Of a DNA stretch of 64,000 bases, positions 30,340 through 42,370 are shown piece after piece. Each line of letters starts with the position of its first letter. Position 1 is the stretch's first letter. Source of the DNA: Macrothele yani (taxonomy: Eukaryota; Arthropoda; Arachnida; Araneae; Macrothelidae). The DNA lies in the NCBI GenBank assembly GCA_039090855.1, contig CM076995.1, forward strand, positions 117,118,770 to 117,182,769. Direction: 5' to 3'. The position numbers were made by a program, and so were the translations under genes. The notes beneath the pieces are model-generated. The model ran no database searches. It saw nothing but the letters and a program-made list of their open reading frames with translations, and was not told where the DNA came from.

Positions 30340-30548
30340 TCTGAGTTCAACGACTGTTTTGAGCAGCTTTTAGGGCCATACGCAGTTGTCCGTTCTCAAT
30401 TTAGGGCCGCTGGTTCCACGGAAAGGAAACAGCCAGCACCATAAGACAAGTATGCGGTCTATTCCTCTTCCAGGACTCGAACCCGGGCCCAACTAGGGCG
30501 AAAGGCCAGAACCCAGCGCCCCAGACCGTTCAGCCATCGGGGTGGTAA
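30340..30548 (-). mobile_element. tRNA-derived SINE (family 1), diverged
   Basis: Contains the body (CTCAATTTAGGGCCGCTGGT), the B-box complement GGACTCGAACCCGGGC and the A-box end CAGACCGTTCAGCCATCGG. Target duplications are not clear. Confidence 0.8.
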
Positions 30549-30589
30549 CAAATTATCTGTTTTAGTTTTTAATTTGTCATTTTTCTAGG

Positions 30590-31280
30590 AGCTATGCGTT
30601 TTTGACGGTCCTTGATTAGGCTCGACATGCCACCCAATCTGCCGGAAAGAGGAACCACCACTGAGTGACGGTTGATGTAAACGGGCGCGACAAATACAAC
30701 CAAGGCGAACTGAGAAACGTTTTCGAGCAGACGCTCTTACGGATGAGCCTAAGGAGTTGGATGTCAGTTCACGTGGAAATTTTTCTTTGCGGTCCTCTAT
30801 GTCTCTAACTGCAATGGAAACGGAAGCACCGTAGCTGGATATTGAAAGGCTGGAAAAGAGTCACCTGGTCCGATGAGTTCAGGTTTCGGCTCCACCAAAC
30901 CAATGGACGAGTCCGCATTCGACGCCTAACGGATGGACAGCTGCTACTAGACTGCTTGGTTGGACAGAAAGAGGCCGTAGACGGCGGTATCATGGTGCAG
31001 AATTTACTCTTATTGACATCACTGGATCTCCTTATCCCCGTTGAACACATCCTCACCATAAGATTTCCTAGGCATCGGTTGGGACAAAGTGTTGTTCTAC
31101 ACGGTAACAGTGTTTCCCAATGGCACTGGACTCTTTCAGTAATATAACGCTCCTTGTCGCAAGACCCGTACTGTGAAGGAATTGTTCAAGGAACATACCC
31201 CAGCATTTTGTTTGCGTTTTTAACCACCTGAATACCCTCTCTTGAATTCCATCGAACCTTCAGTTATCCTTATATTTACA
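30590..31280 (+). pseudogene. Tc1-like transposase remnant
   Basis: The frame 30842-31147 reads GWKRVTWSDEFRFRLHQTNG with the first catalytic Asp, then RVRIRRLTDGQLLLDC and IPVEHIL. Later parts (NSIEPS near 31242) are in other frames. Upstream homology (RGATNTTKAN-like) is weak. A dead, diverged copy with no inverted ends located. Confidence 0.7.
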
Positions 31281-31600
31281 CTTCTAAAAGTCGGAGAGAA
31301 TAAATTTTTTTCGGTTAAATTGCGAGAGAAGGTATTTTATGCGCTTCCGAGCCTTTTTTTATGTATTATTTCTAGGTGGGTTAAACTTAACTGTATGTGG
31401 TATAACTATACCTCCGTTTCTAGTAACGCAAGTGCTTTGTATTATAGTCATCTTCCAATGTAATTATCCATTCATATCATTTTCATCTTGGTGAGAGTTC
31501 TCATGAGAATAAGGATTAATTTCCCAGATGCATAAGAAACTTAGTGCTTTTAATGTGATTGGTACTATTAACCTAGACACAAATCAAGGACGTTTGTCTC
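31281..31600. other. No recognised feature
   Basis: AT-rich spacer with no supported gene. Confidence 0.5.
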
Positions 31601-33310
31601 ATTTTTTCTTCACGATGGCGAGCGAATCCCCCAGCCAACCGCAAAATTAAGAACACCGCCATTAGCACGTCGCACGTACGGGTTGTGGTAAAGGGGTGGG
31701 AGGTGGTGGTACTGAGGTGGCAACAGAGTCCAGCCGGTTTCTCGACCGATCCTGTCCGGGTGGAAGATTTGTCGGATCCTGGCAGGATTGCTCGCGCACC
31801 GCCATCACTTTTTTCTTGAGAGAGTTCAACCTATCCCTGCAGAGTTCGCATTTCGACGAAACCGGCAAAGTCATCAGCTTAGATCACCTCCGGCTATACT
31901 CCCCGGGAAACAGCACGATTTTTTAACAATTTTGTAAGCTAAGCGATTAAAGTGCTTTAGAAGGGTGAGCAGCAGGCGCTCAAACCAAATAAAACAGCTC
32001 TTTTTCAGAGCTTTGGTTGTGAGCATCAGTCAAAGTAATCTTGCATTGCACGTCCCCAGGCTCCGGTGACCTTGTAGCGGTCGGATGGCTCTTTTCTAAG
32101 GGAAGGTCCAACACCGGAGCCAACCAAGAGCGCCCTCGCTTGGATACTTTCTCTCTCAGCGGAAGGAAACAAGGCAAAAAGAGAAGTGCTAAGTTATTGG
32201 CTTAGCAGCACAGCAGACTTAATGGAAACCGAACCTGAGCCTAGAGCCAGGAAAAGACTATTAGCAAATTGAAGGAAAGGACTGTCAAAAGATGAGAAAC
32301 GGAGCAGTTATCGAATAAACCACAGAGACAATGAACGGACTGTTCACGTAACTGAACGAAATCCTGGACTGTCCGACCTATAGAGTCACCAACATAGCTA
32401 AGGGTGTTGTACGACCAGTCCCAAACCGTATCTTAGAAGCCCAAATCAAACAGCTCTAGGAAATAAGGTATTTAAAAGGCAGATTTGAAGAAAAAGAAAT
32501 TGGACCAGTGTCAAATCAGCCAACGCAACGTACATATGCAGAGGCTGCTAAAAATGGGGCAAAAGTGGATACTCAGAAAAGACAACTACAAAAACACACC
32601 CTCCTAATGTACCCTAAGGACAAAAAGACCTCTGATGTTGTGAAAAGAATAGTTCAGGTAGGACCAGACCCAGGTCCACTGTGCATAGGGGTTAAAAACA
32701 ATTTAAAGTAGCCAGACCAAAGAAACGTAAAGCAGGTAAACAACGCAGGTACGTTAATTGAATGCGTCAAGGCAGATTGGGTTCAGAGCTTGGAACGTGC
32801 CTACGAAGAGAGTGAATATCTGCAGGAGACAATAGAAATTAGGCAACCAGCGACAAAGTTTCCAAGTTTGATCGTCTATGGGCTCAATAATGAAGCCGAA
32901 AAAGAGCACATACAATGCGACATGAGACGTCAAAACAACTTAAAGAAGCCAGACCAATGAACGGTCCTTTTTCCAATCAAGGAAAAAGAAAACAAGGTCA
33001 CCTGGGTGATTGAACTTCCCCACTGGACTTCATATCTCTCATTAAAAGGGAAAGATGAGCCACGCATGGAGAATCCGTTCCATGCGAGAGTTCATAAGAG
33101 AGACTCGCTGCTTCAAATGCAATGGGTTCGGGCACTATAAGGCAAAGTGCTCAGATGTCTTTGAGAGCTGTCCCGGTACAGCCAAGCCGGGCAAAAGCAT
33201 TGAAGATGGGACAATGAAGTAAACTGTCCAACTGCGAAAGAGCCAACTCAAAATTTAAACTTAAACTGGACACCAACCGCTCAAGTCTAGCAGGAAACTG
33301 TCCTTGTCTT
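31601..33310 (+). mobile_element. 5' part of a non-LTR retrotransposon (LINE)
   Basis: A GC-richer segment (31610-32340) that could be a 5' UTR precedes ORF1 homology ending at about 33290. No endonuclease or reverse transcriptase of this element follows before the next unrelated sequence, so the copy is truncated or rearranged at its 3' side. The 5' boundary is a guess. Confidence 0.55.
32340..33290 (+). pseudogene. LINE ORF1 (Gag-like, zinc-knuckle) remnant
   Basis: The open piece 32508-32711 contains QRTYAEAAKNGAKVDTQKRQ and TLLMYPKDKKTSDVVKRIVQ, typical of ORF1 proteins of Jockey/I-type LINEs. Downstream, FPSLIVYGLNNEAEKEHIQC, NKVTWVIELP and CFKCNGFGHYKAKC (about 33110-33150) follow in the expected order. 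The last is a CX2CX4HX4C zinc knuckle. Stops and frameshifts break it. The protein would bind element RNA; none can be made here. Confidence 0.75.
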
Positions 33311-34085
33311 AGAAGAGAAATCTAGATCTAAAGGAACAGAGTGAACTACGGATGAACATTGTCTGAAAGCATGATAGAGAACGAGCATGGGACTGCGCTC
33401 TCAATGGAATTGTAATCACGCATAAATTTGTGCGTTTCTGTGTTTGTGAAAATTTATTATTCTTAAGATGTGTGAAAATTTTATGTTTGTGATTCTACTA
33501 GGTATTTGTGATCGTGTTGTATCCCTGGATTAAAGGCCTTGTGCCCATGAAACAGAAAGAAAGTGTTCACGTGCGAACAGGTCTCCTAGTTGAACCTTGT
33601 CCGTCGCGTCAGCTCCCCGCTCACAATGTGGTGACCTATCCAGAAGTCCGAACCTACGGCTCCCAGAACGGGGATATTTTCGCAACGCTTACGCAGTAAA
33701 CATGCCAAGAGAGCTCCGTAAAATCCTGTTGAGTCTGCTTTTAGAAGGTACAGGCTTATGGTTTTCAGCTTACCTCCGTATAATTATACAGCTGCGAAAA
33801 TCCTTTTAGCATCAGCTAGCACACTGGCTATGATTAGTATAATTCGCACTGTCTATTTTTGGGGGAGCAACGCTTTTCATCTATGGGGCGTTGCCGGACA
33901 TTTGGAGCCACATCCGCACTTCCGAAGGCATGAATTGAAAAATTCCTTTTTGTATCCGATTTACACAGTCGTGACCTGAATTCCCCACGCCTTCTCAAGC
34001 TTCTTACTGATGCCAACATTTTCCTGTTTGGTAGTGTAATTTCAATTTTTAAATTGAAGATACCTTAACTTCAATTGATCGAACT
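33311..34085. other. No recognised feature
   Basis: AT-rich. ORFs at 33508-33979 overlap in different frames and match nothing I recognise. Confidence 0.5.
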
Positions 34086-34087
34086 GG

Positions 34088-34222
34088 AAAAATGCTGGTC
34101 CGGGGGCAAGTGAGTCTGAGTCTTGTCAGAGATGGGTCTGGGTTAGATGGCAGTGTCTCTTCCCTGGGACCGATAGCCCTAAATTAGGGACACATCAACG
34201 AACCGTTTACAGCTACATTTTT
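34088..34222 (+). mobile_element. SINE (family 1) 3' fragment
   Basis: CAGTGTCTCTTCCCTGGGAC and CCTAAATTAGGGACACATCA match the SINE body. The tRNA-like head is mostly gone. Confidence 0.65.
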
Positions 34223-35080
34223 CTTCTGAGGCTGTCGATTTTGCTGTAGTCCTGCAGACACACGCAACAGTTTGACACGGAAATCCCAGGCGTTCTGTAT
34301 AGGCACGGAGATGGAGCACCTATCTTCCTCGCACGGACTATCTGTGTGTGATCGAAATCACTCAGGTGGTTACCCGTCATCACAGTCATGGGTATGCTAT
34401 CCAGCAAATAGGCACCCTAACCTATTAATAGCTTGTATGATCTTTCGTCTTGCAGCATTATTGTGGTTGGGTAGTGTAGATTTGTGGATGAGTGCAGTTA
34501 GTAAAATAAATTCTGCTTTCAGTGCTGAACTGTAATTTAGGATCAAAATGCGCAGTTTCCTTCTGTTCCTTAGTGTGCTGTAATCTTCAGCACGAATTTA
34601 ACTCTCATTTGAGGGTAATTTTAATTAAATTTTACTAATAATTTCAGCATTTGATATGTATTATAAAACTGTTGCCGAAGGTTGTTCTTTAATATGCTAA
34701 TTTTATATATGAGAATAAAAACTATGTTTTCGTATTTTGTACTGTGCGATAAAAAGGCTTAGCCGTTTAAACGGCCGATGATGTACCTGAACGAAATCAT
34801 GCCCAAAATGTTCCGAGCTCCCCAAACAAAAATGGCCAGGTTTTACCATAGCTACGGCAAAAGGGTTTCTTTCCCCTCTCATCTCAGCAGTACCGACCAT
34901 AAACCTGTTAGCCCTATTATGCACTCCCTTTTAGTTCTTCAGAGAAAAGCTAAATTCCCCTGACACGGGTGAAGCAGTTGGTTTCTCCGCCGTCGCGTTT
35001 GCACGTAGAGTTGAAAACCGTAGCTGATGGAGCCACTGGTACTTTGACTCTCCCTTTTGAGATAGAACAAGGTTTCAAAA
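34223..35080. other. No recognised feature
   Basis: No supported gene or repeat. Confidence 0.5.
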
Positions 35081-35081
35081 A

Positions 35082-36090
35082 TCGCTTTATTCTAATTTAT
35101 CATAAGAAAACATAAGAGGGGGACGTACAGTATTGGGCGTCTCACTGGGAAATAATACAAAACTGTTAAAACATGATGGTATATACACTGCAATGACAAT
35201 GGGGATGAATAACAAATGCTGCAAGCAAAGCTTATTGAATAAAAATTGCATAAGTGACAGAGAGAAACACGTCGTGTCACATGACATTGGCTGGGCATAA
35301 TTACAGGATAACACAGGCGAAACAATAGTACACAATTAGAAAAAGAACAGCACAAACACCGCCGTGAAGGTAAAACATTACATACATGAGATAAAAACAC
35401 AGCGTGCACAATTGTGCAAGTTATTTAACGAGGGCACCAAAGCAACATAATACAGGCGGGGTGAAAGTAAGTAATGTACACGAGTAAGCATGAAAATACA
35501 CTGAGATGGCATTAGCATTCACAATTCAACGATAGTGTGGATTGCACGAGTCGTAGAGTGGAGGAGGGGCACCAGGGTGCCACGGAACTCAGCAAAGGAG
35601 GTGTAGAATGTCCTAGGGTACTGATAGGTGTAGCAGTCCAGAATCAACCGCAAACCATGGAGCGGCCGGCGCCCAGGTAGCATAGAAGGTGGCTTCTCGA
35701 CAACTGGAAGAAGCCGACTGGTACTCCAGGCGGAGTCGAGAAAGCAATCGATCTTGAAAATGGCACAAAAGGGCTGCGCTGGCCTGGTGTAAAGAGACCG
35801 GCGAGGAAACGCTGCGGAGTTGTTGAAGGTACACGTAAATAACGTGTTTAACCAGCACGAAAAGATAGGCACATACTGACGGAAGAGGCGTAGGTGGATG
35901 AGCCCGCAGAAGAAGATGTCTGTAGGCAGTGAACGGAAGATCTTGAGAACAAGAGCGACTGGCAATCCGGAAAGCCTGGTGGAGGTGGGGCTGCCTCGTG
36001 GATTGAAGACAAAGATCCAAGTGTCCGTGCCTTTTGTGTTGTTGCTCCACCACCGATTTCCGGAGGAAAGCAAGACATCATATTGTTTAT
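35082..36090 (-). other. Unidentified GC-rich region with 184-codon ORF and AATAAA
   Basis: An ORF from 36073 to 35519 (184 residues, starting MLSSGNRWWSNNTKGTDTW) is open, and a second long frame overlaps it (35613-36053). The region is clearly richer in G and C than its flanks. An AATAAA lies about 430 bp downstream on the minus strand (35086-35091), as in a transcript 3' end. I recognise no domain. Two overlapping open frames suggest the openness partly reflects composition. It could be the 3' end of a retroelement or a host exon. Confidence 0.3.
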
Positions 36091-36475
36091 AAATCGATCA
36101 GTCTGACGGGGCACTTGGACTGACATTTATTTTTTATTTTTATTTTTATTTTTTTTTTTGGTTGGAGGTTTAACGACCACCGTGAGCAACTCAATGGGCT
36201 ATAAGCAGTCGCCCGTCCCTAATTTAGGGTCACTGGTTCCAGGGAAGGGAGAGAGCCAGTGCCGTAAGACAAACACAACATCCATGCCTCACCGGGATTC
36301 GAACCCGGACCCCTTATGGACGAATGATCAGAGGCCAGCGCCTTAGACCACTGCGCCACCGGGGCGGCTGTGACTGACATTTATGGTTATAAAATCATAT
36401 GGATGATATAAAATCAGACATCATGTGGTTAATAAATCGATCAGTCTGACGAGGGGCACTTGAACTGACATTTTA
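36060..36475. repeat. Imperfect direct duplication split by a SINE
   Basis: AAATCGATCAGTCTGACG then GGGCACTTG occurs at 36090 and again at 36433, each preceded by AGACATCAT. The SINE at 36131-36371 lies in the first copy. Confidence 0.8.
36131..36371 (-). mobile_element. tRNA-derived SINE (family 1), full length
   Basis: Minus-strand copy with a long T-rich tail on the plus strand. GACTGACATTTAT is duplicated at 36118-36130 and 36372-36384. A and B boxes are intact, so this is one of the younger copies. Confidence 0.95.
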
Positions 36476-36780
36476 TTACAATTCCTTTTGAGTGCACATT
36501 GTTTCGTGTGCTTGGCAATGGAATCATTTGATGTCATTGAGACAACAAAAAATTAACCGTATGCTTTATATAATAATTATCTATATAGGATAGAAAGGAA
36601 GAATCAGAATGGCTCGATAATGTGGAATTGCTCGAAAAAACAGAGTGAAAAGCATAACAATAGGATGTCTTCAATGGATAAGCTTGTTTCACAAGTAACA
36701 GATCATGCTTGCCAAAAATGTAGTGTCATAAAAGATATTAAAAGAATTCACAAAATTCTTGAATAAAAAAAAGAATTAAT

Positions 36781-36817
<37 letters not shown>

Positions 36818-37489
36818 CTTTTAAACCCGCCAGAGTTTTTTTGTGAAAACGTAGTTATTCAACTAGGCTTAGGACTAGTATAGGTAAAGTATGAAGGAAA
36901 GTTCAATTTTGAAGCTTCTACTTTTCAGCTAACACAAACATCTCCACTATATGTAGGTCTATTCTCAAATTATAATAAGGAAGTGGCCGCAAAGGCGACG
37001 ACAGCGACACGGACATCATATGTCAATAGGTAGTGACTCAAACATCTTCTCCCTCCTTTCTTAGGTTCGTCGCTATTATTAGAGTAGCCCTTTAAGCAGG
37101 TAATCGGTTAGAAAGGATTAGTGTCAATCAATCACCTAAATTATCACTTTGGATAATAAAACTAAGGGTAAAGCAACGCTTGCTTTCTGACGCGCAGTTT
37201 CACACTCGTCCCAGCCGCGTTCTCTCCACTTCTTAGACAGCAAATGTATTATTAGTTCCAGCTGATTTCAACCCATTTTGCTAACCCCGAGTTCATTCAT
37301 TCCAGCAGGCCAAAAACTTGAAGAACAACATTCAAGAAATTGAATGGCTTTCCATTAGATCAATCTCCGCTCCTTCTTTTTACAACAGCTGATGTTTAAA
37401 AGTTACGGCCTCCTTTTTCTCCATGAAAGAAAAACAAAAAACACTGGGTATAACAATGCCGCAAATCCTCCGCGCGCACTTATTTTCCT
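36476..37489. other. No recognised gene; TA microsatellite
   Basis: A TA repeat at 36784-36811; otherwise nothing supported. Confidence 0.55.
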
Positions 37490-37770
37490 GATGCACAATT
37501 TGTCTCTAGGTGCCCATACAGCACAAAACGTTTCTGATATGTATCAGTAATGTTACAATCTCTCATTTTCGTTACACTTTCAGAGATATCTTACAATTAC
37601 GTTTCAGCAACATCTATTTTGGAACATAACTCTTTGTACATTACGGTTACCTTAAAAATAGCATTCACCGATACTACTGTTTTATAGTTTCCATTGTACT
37701 TAATTGCTACCTTGATGTTACATTCCGGCGATATTTAAGATTTTTGGTTTAGCAACGGCGTGGATGCGCA
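37490..37770. repeat. GTTACGTT-type repeat, left block
   Basis: Short blocks such as CAGTAATGTTACAATCTC and TTACGTTTCAGCAACAT recur. A similar but inverted block lies at 38640-38865, so the two may be arms of one foldback element of about 1.37 kb. Confidence 0.5.
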
Positions 37771-38216
37771 TGCGCATTTATGCCATTTCACCGAAGCACT
37801 TTCGTAGTCGTTCCATGTGCTACTGGGATATTCTTTGGTGTTACTCTCGTACTCGAGTTAGTTAGTTAGTGTACACTAGTGTCCGTCCTTAAGTTTTTCA
37901 CGCCAGTGTATAATATCTTAGTACGTTTATTGGTTTTGAATCAGAGAAAAAAAAGTCTCAAAAAAAGCAGTTGTTAGTTTGTAAAGGTAGAAAAAAATAA
38001 TGTTGATATATTGAGAAGTTTAACGATTACGCAAGCTTTAAAAAAAATAGTGTAAGATATGCATTAAAAGGTACATTTCGTTGATTAATCATGAATAAAT
38101 TTAAGTCATCCTACAGAAAAATAGAATGATTTATGGAAAAAAAAATAATGTATTTCTATTAAATAACGTATTCGCTAAGCATTGGCCTTCTCGTTAGTTC
38201 CTACAGAGAGGTGCGA

Positions 38217-38290
38217 GGCATCCCGTGGTCGAGTGGATAATGCAACCGCCTAGAAACCCACTGGACAGGGTTTCGAACCTGGTGTGATCT
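38217..38290 (+). repeat. tRNA-like SINE head (family 2)
   Basis: CGTGGTCGAGTGGATAATGC resembles an A box and ACAGGGTTTCGAACCTGGTG a B box, about 35 bp apart. This is a tRNA-derived head unlike family 1. Confidence 0.6.
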
Positions 38291-38369
38291 TCGAAGATTT
38301 GTATTTCCTTGGAAAGAAGATTTCCCCAGCGTCGTGACGTCACACCGTGAAATTTCCTGATGTCGGAAA

Positions 38370-38560
38370 AACAAAATGGCGTACAAAAGATATAGTTGTG
38401 ACCATGTGGAGAGGTAAAAAATAAAAAAAATGGCGAACAAAACATGTTCGGTAGGACCACGTGGCACACAAAATGTTATGGTTGAACACAAAGGCAAAAT
38501 GGCGGACAAAAGATGGTCGGGAAGATCACGTGGAAAAAAAATGGCTGCGACTGACGTCAT
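38370..38560. repeat. ~60-bp minisatellite with AAAATGGCG cores
   Basis: AAAATGGCGTACAAAAGATA, AAAATGGCGAACAAAACATG and AAAATGGCGGACAAAAGATG recur at about 38374, 38427 and 38492, with CACGTGG after two of them. The cores resemble YY1 sites and E-boxes. Confidence 0.7.
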
Positions 38561-38639
38561 AATTGACGAGGAACCGACTACATCCATCCTCGAGGCAGCA
38601 CGTAGACGGTTGTGGACGGCTTCCTTTGTTACAGAAACC

Positions 38640-38865
38640 CCTTATTACCACGTAACAGTAATATGTTGATGTCACAAATATCTTTCAAATACGTAACAGT
38701 AACATGAAGTTAAAAGACCTTTCACTGTAACGTACCAGTTATGTTTCAAAGTTACGTAACGTTTGCGGACATTTTAACGTAACCGTAAAGTTTCTGAAGC
38801 ATTACTGTTACATTGCGCAACGTATCTGAAAAGTCTCAATGTTTCAGTGCTACGTACTTGTAAAT
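38640..38865. repeat. GTTACGTT-type repeat, right block
   Basis: Repeats of ACGTAACAGTAA, GTAACGTACC and TTACTGTTACATT type, inverted relative to 37490-37770. Confidence 0.5.
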
Positions 38866-39155
38866 AATATACGAAATATTCTGAGCTGTGTGGATGGAGT
38901 AAATTTATATAATTTTATATAAGATATAAAATCAGTTTTGCATTGGGTAGCTGTTACAGGTAATCCATTTATTTTTCGATATTTACCACTAAATGGCGTG
39001 CTTTTAATATAAATATAATATTCGAAAACGGAATAAATAAAATCACTTGAAAATCATTTTGGTGCACAAGTGATAGAAAGAAACGGGTAGTAGTCATACG
39101 CCAAACAGTAACAGTAATATCAACGAATTAGCGTAAATACACCTCACTATTAGTA
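38866..39155. other. No recognised feature
   Basis: AT-rich spacer. Confidence 0.45.
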
Positions 39156-39250
39156 GCAAGCTTTCGACACTATAACGTAAGCCTTTTTCGTGTGCGAGAT
39201 TTTGTCATGATTTTAGACATAATTTACGCTATGTCTAAAACCATGACTAA
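39156..39250 (-). repeat. Partial foldback/Penelope-like end plus hairpin
   Basis: The minus strand reads GTGTCGAAAGCTTGCTACTA, matching the arm of the foldback at 39690-39965. A hairpin at 39204-39247 has arms GTCATGATTTTAGACATA and TATGTCTAAAACCATGAC. Confidence 0.6.
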
Positions 39251-39689
39251 AGAAATGTTGAACTAAATGAGAATACGATGCAATAGATCCACGAAATAGC
39301 TCTAAATTGATTATTTACGGCCAGACGAAACATATACAGAATCCAAACTTACGATAACCTTTTATTGGTCCAGGCAACGAATGATGACATCTACAATATA
39401 GCATTGCTTCACATAGAATACCTTAACTATCTATCGTATAAACTCGCTTAACAACGATCGAACATCTCCACCCACACATACACTAAACAACTGCTGTATC
39501 GTCCTTTTTATCGATCGTTCTTATAACATTCATACGTCACTCTCTCTGACCTCAAAAGTGTTGCCAACCTTATTCATGTGAGAGAGAAGATATCACGTTA
39601 AGTTTGGAAAGTGCAAAAGAGAACAAACTCAAATTGACATAGGAAAAGGAACTAAAAATGAAAGTTAAATTAGAATATACGTCGCAACA
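39251..39689. other. No recognised feature
   Basis: AT-rich; nothing supported. Confidence 0.45.
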
Positions 39690-39965
39690 CCTACGGGTGC
39701 CTTCATCAATGGCTTAGAAATGGTTACGCTTAAACTAGAGGGAAGCAACACAGGTAAACAAACAACTAGCAAGATAATTTAAAATTGATTTGGTAATTAA
39801 AAAAACAAGTTGTTTGTTTACCTTTGTTGCTTCCCTCTAGTTTAAGCGCGAACATTTCTAAGTCCGATGAAGGCACACGTAGGTATCTAAAGCTTGCTAC
39901 TTATTTACGCTAATAAACGGATCTTTCATTGAAATTACTGTTATTATTTTGGTGGTTGTTTCGGT
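39690..39965. mobile_element. Foldback element, possibly Penelope-related
   Basis: Inverted arms of about 80 bp. The left has GCTTAAACTAGAGGGAAGCA (39728-) and GTAAACAAACAACT. The right is complementary (AGTTGTTTGTTTAC, TGCTTCCCTCTAGTTTAAGC). After the right arm comes CCGATGA, a stem, then AAAGCTTGC and AATAAACGGAT, a layout like the 20610-20940 element but with the core mutated. Confidence 0.6.
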
Positions 39966-41665
39966 GGTCTAGCGATCATTTGGTGGGGTTTATTTTTATA
40001 AATATGTTTACAGCCCTTAAAAGACATTGAGGAGTAAATTTCGTATTTTTCCGTGAATTATTCACGTCTGTGAATGTGGTGACATTCTTTCAGTTGATTT
40101 CGTAGGAGATGAACAGGCTTAGCTGTGATTCACTTTGTCTCGAAGCATTCGAGCTCACAATTTCAACAAAGTGTTGATCTCAGAAACACGCAAACAATGC
40201 CGTTCGCAGTCCTACAAACTTTTTATTGCCAGTGCACCGGCCACGCATAAACGCATATACACTCAGACGTCGCGGTTTTTATTTGTCACATCCGAAGTGC
40301 CTTCGACGTGCTCCACCTGTAAATCAGGGGTTTTAAATCCTTGCTCAGAAGTGAACATCTTGACCCGAAAGCCATTGGCATAAATCAAAAGTGATCCCGG
40401 CGAAATAAACGTAATGGACGGAGGAAGCAAGAACGGGCATTCCAATCAAGGACGAACCATAAATTAAAAAGGGTTCAAAGCCTGATAAGCTAAAAGGAAT
40501 CATGTTAGGGTTCAAAGGATGCCTAGTCGGACTGGTCACGCTCTGCAGAGTTTATACCATATTTGTTGGCTTCATCTTTTAACTGAGTTATGGTGCTGGT
40601 AATTAAAAAAACAAAAAAGGAAAAGCAAACGCATTGGGAAACCGCTACAATGCGTTATTTTATTAGTACTAAAAGACATGGCAATTAATTTTATGAATGC
40701 AACCAAGCATCAAATGTCTTTTTAACATTAATCGGTTCCATTGGAGATTTATAGGTTTATTTATTTACGGTCAACATAATTTTCAGTCGAAGGAAGTAAA
40801 TGAAAATTTCGCAAACAGCTGTTCTATAGTAGAGACAAAAAAACATAATTTGCCTTTCAGGACATGAGTGAAGACGAAGTTTTCTGCTGCCCGGAAGCCA
40901 AAGAAAGATCATATAAATGCCTATTAAATCGACATGATGATTTCTCCTAAAAGAAGGCTTATTATGCAAAGAAAATTAAACAACTTCCTGAACAAATGTA
41001 CTGTGGCCGGCCACAAAAGAACACGTATTGCTATTGGCTGTACGAGAAAGACTAGACGAAAGACAGGATAATTAATTTTCGGAGACCCAAATGTGAAGGA
41101 GAGCAGAGGTTAAATGCTGATCGTGGTGAAAAAATGAATATCGAGTATCCCCACCCACATTTTTAGAAGTTACACTCCTTCCCAGCTCCTGAGATGTAGA
41201 ACCTGCAACACGTTACCATGCCAACAGAACAGATAAATTCACGATAACCCAATGGCGTCCGCAACAGGACCAAATTGGAAGGGAGAGGAGGTGGGGGGAT
41301 CTGTGAGATATCGTTCACTGGTAAGGGAATTCTTCCGAATCTGAGAGTTTGCTAGTACCCGAATCGCAAAAAAATGTAATATTACCTTCACAAAATGTAA
41401 TATTACCTTTACTATTTCCGTTGGACAGAAACATAACTGAAATCGCCGTCAGCGATTTGGAGTGGCAGCTGTCGTATGATAATTACATCTCCCTCGCGAT
41501 CCAGGGTCGCGATCCCTCCAAGACCTTATGGGTGGTTTTACAAAGCAGCCAGAACTATTATGGGTACTGATCGGCTGGTGACAATCGTGTCAGCTTTCAA
41601 AAATTCGACACCAAACACCGACTGCGGGCAAAAACCACATGTTCCTTCTGACCAAAGGATTTCTA
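39966..41665. other. No recognised gene; short repeat
   Basis: AATGTAATATTACCTT occurs twice in tandem near 41375-41412. Otherwise nothing is supported in 1.7 kb. Confidence 0.5.
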
Positions 41666-41669
41666 CAAC

Positions 41670-41880
41670 CCCCCTAGCCCCAGGAACAAAAGCAACAGCT
41701 TGGATAGCATTCGGAAGGCTTGAAGTTGGCCAGACACAGGAGGTATTAGAAGCAGCAGTTGGAATGTCTCAAAGGGTTATCAGTAGACTGTGGAGGTGTT
41801 CCTAGGAGACCGGAACAGCTGATCAAGAAATCCCTTAACCGTCCCGCGCACAAGAAATGATAAAAGCAGAAAAATTATGG
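41670..41880 (+). pseudogene. Tc1-like transposase N-terminal fragment
   Basis: AFGRLEVGQTQEVLEAAVGM then SQRVISRLWRCS-ETGTADQ matches the first helix-turn-helix of Tc1-like transposases. About 60 codons with a stop; no catalytic part follows. Confidence 0.7.
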
Positions 41881-42174
41881 TTAAGTAAGACTTCTTTTCT
41901 GGCTCAGACAAATGTAAATGCGGAGAAATCTAGACTATGGATCACATTATGTTAATATGCTCAACACTGGGCTCGCCATGCTCTGATTTGGACATTGCAT
42001 TTGGCTACATGTAAATCGCCCTTAAACCCGCATCTCTCATTCATCTCACAAAGCGACAATCCCTTGACAACAACACAAGTACAATACGTTGGTTTAGCCT
42101 ACTTATAATCTTATCGTGAATCAAAGACGGCTAATCTCTTGGTGTTAAACGTCAGCAGGCTCTAAACATGAATC
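41881..42174. other. No recognised feature
   Basis: AT-rich spacer. Confidence 0.4.
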
Positions 42175-42177
42175 TGC

Positions 42178-42370
42178 CAAAACGGGCCGCGGGTGGCCGA
42201 GTGAGCAACGTTCGTGACTGCCACGGGAAGTGCCTCAGGTTCGATCCCAGGCAGGTACGAACATTTGATTCACTAAATAATCGCCGTGCGTCGGATGGGC
42301 ACGTTAAGCCGTCGGACCCCGGGTACTGCCCCCCCCCCGGTAATAAATAAGGGCGTCTTCCTTTATACTT
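42178..42370 (+). mobile_element. tRNA-derived SINE (family 3)
   Basis: GCGGGTGGCCGAGTGAGCAA (A-box region) and CAGGTTCGATCCCAGGCAGG (B box) are followed by a body with GTCGGATGGGCACGTTAAGC, a block seen in several invertebrate SINEs. It ends in AATAAATAAGGGCG. Distinct from families 1 and 2. Confidence 0.75.

Noticed and set aside
35087..35409. 105- and 82-codon minus-strand ORFs
   Set aside because: Low-complexity, hydrophobic, overlapping frames with no recognisable similarity.
37885..37912. Isolated Tc1-type end (CTTAAGTTTTTCACGCCAGTG next to TA)
   Set aside because: No matching left end was found nearby, so no element was called.
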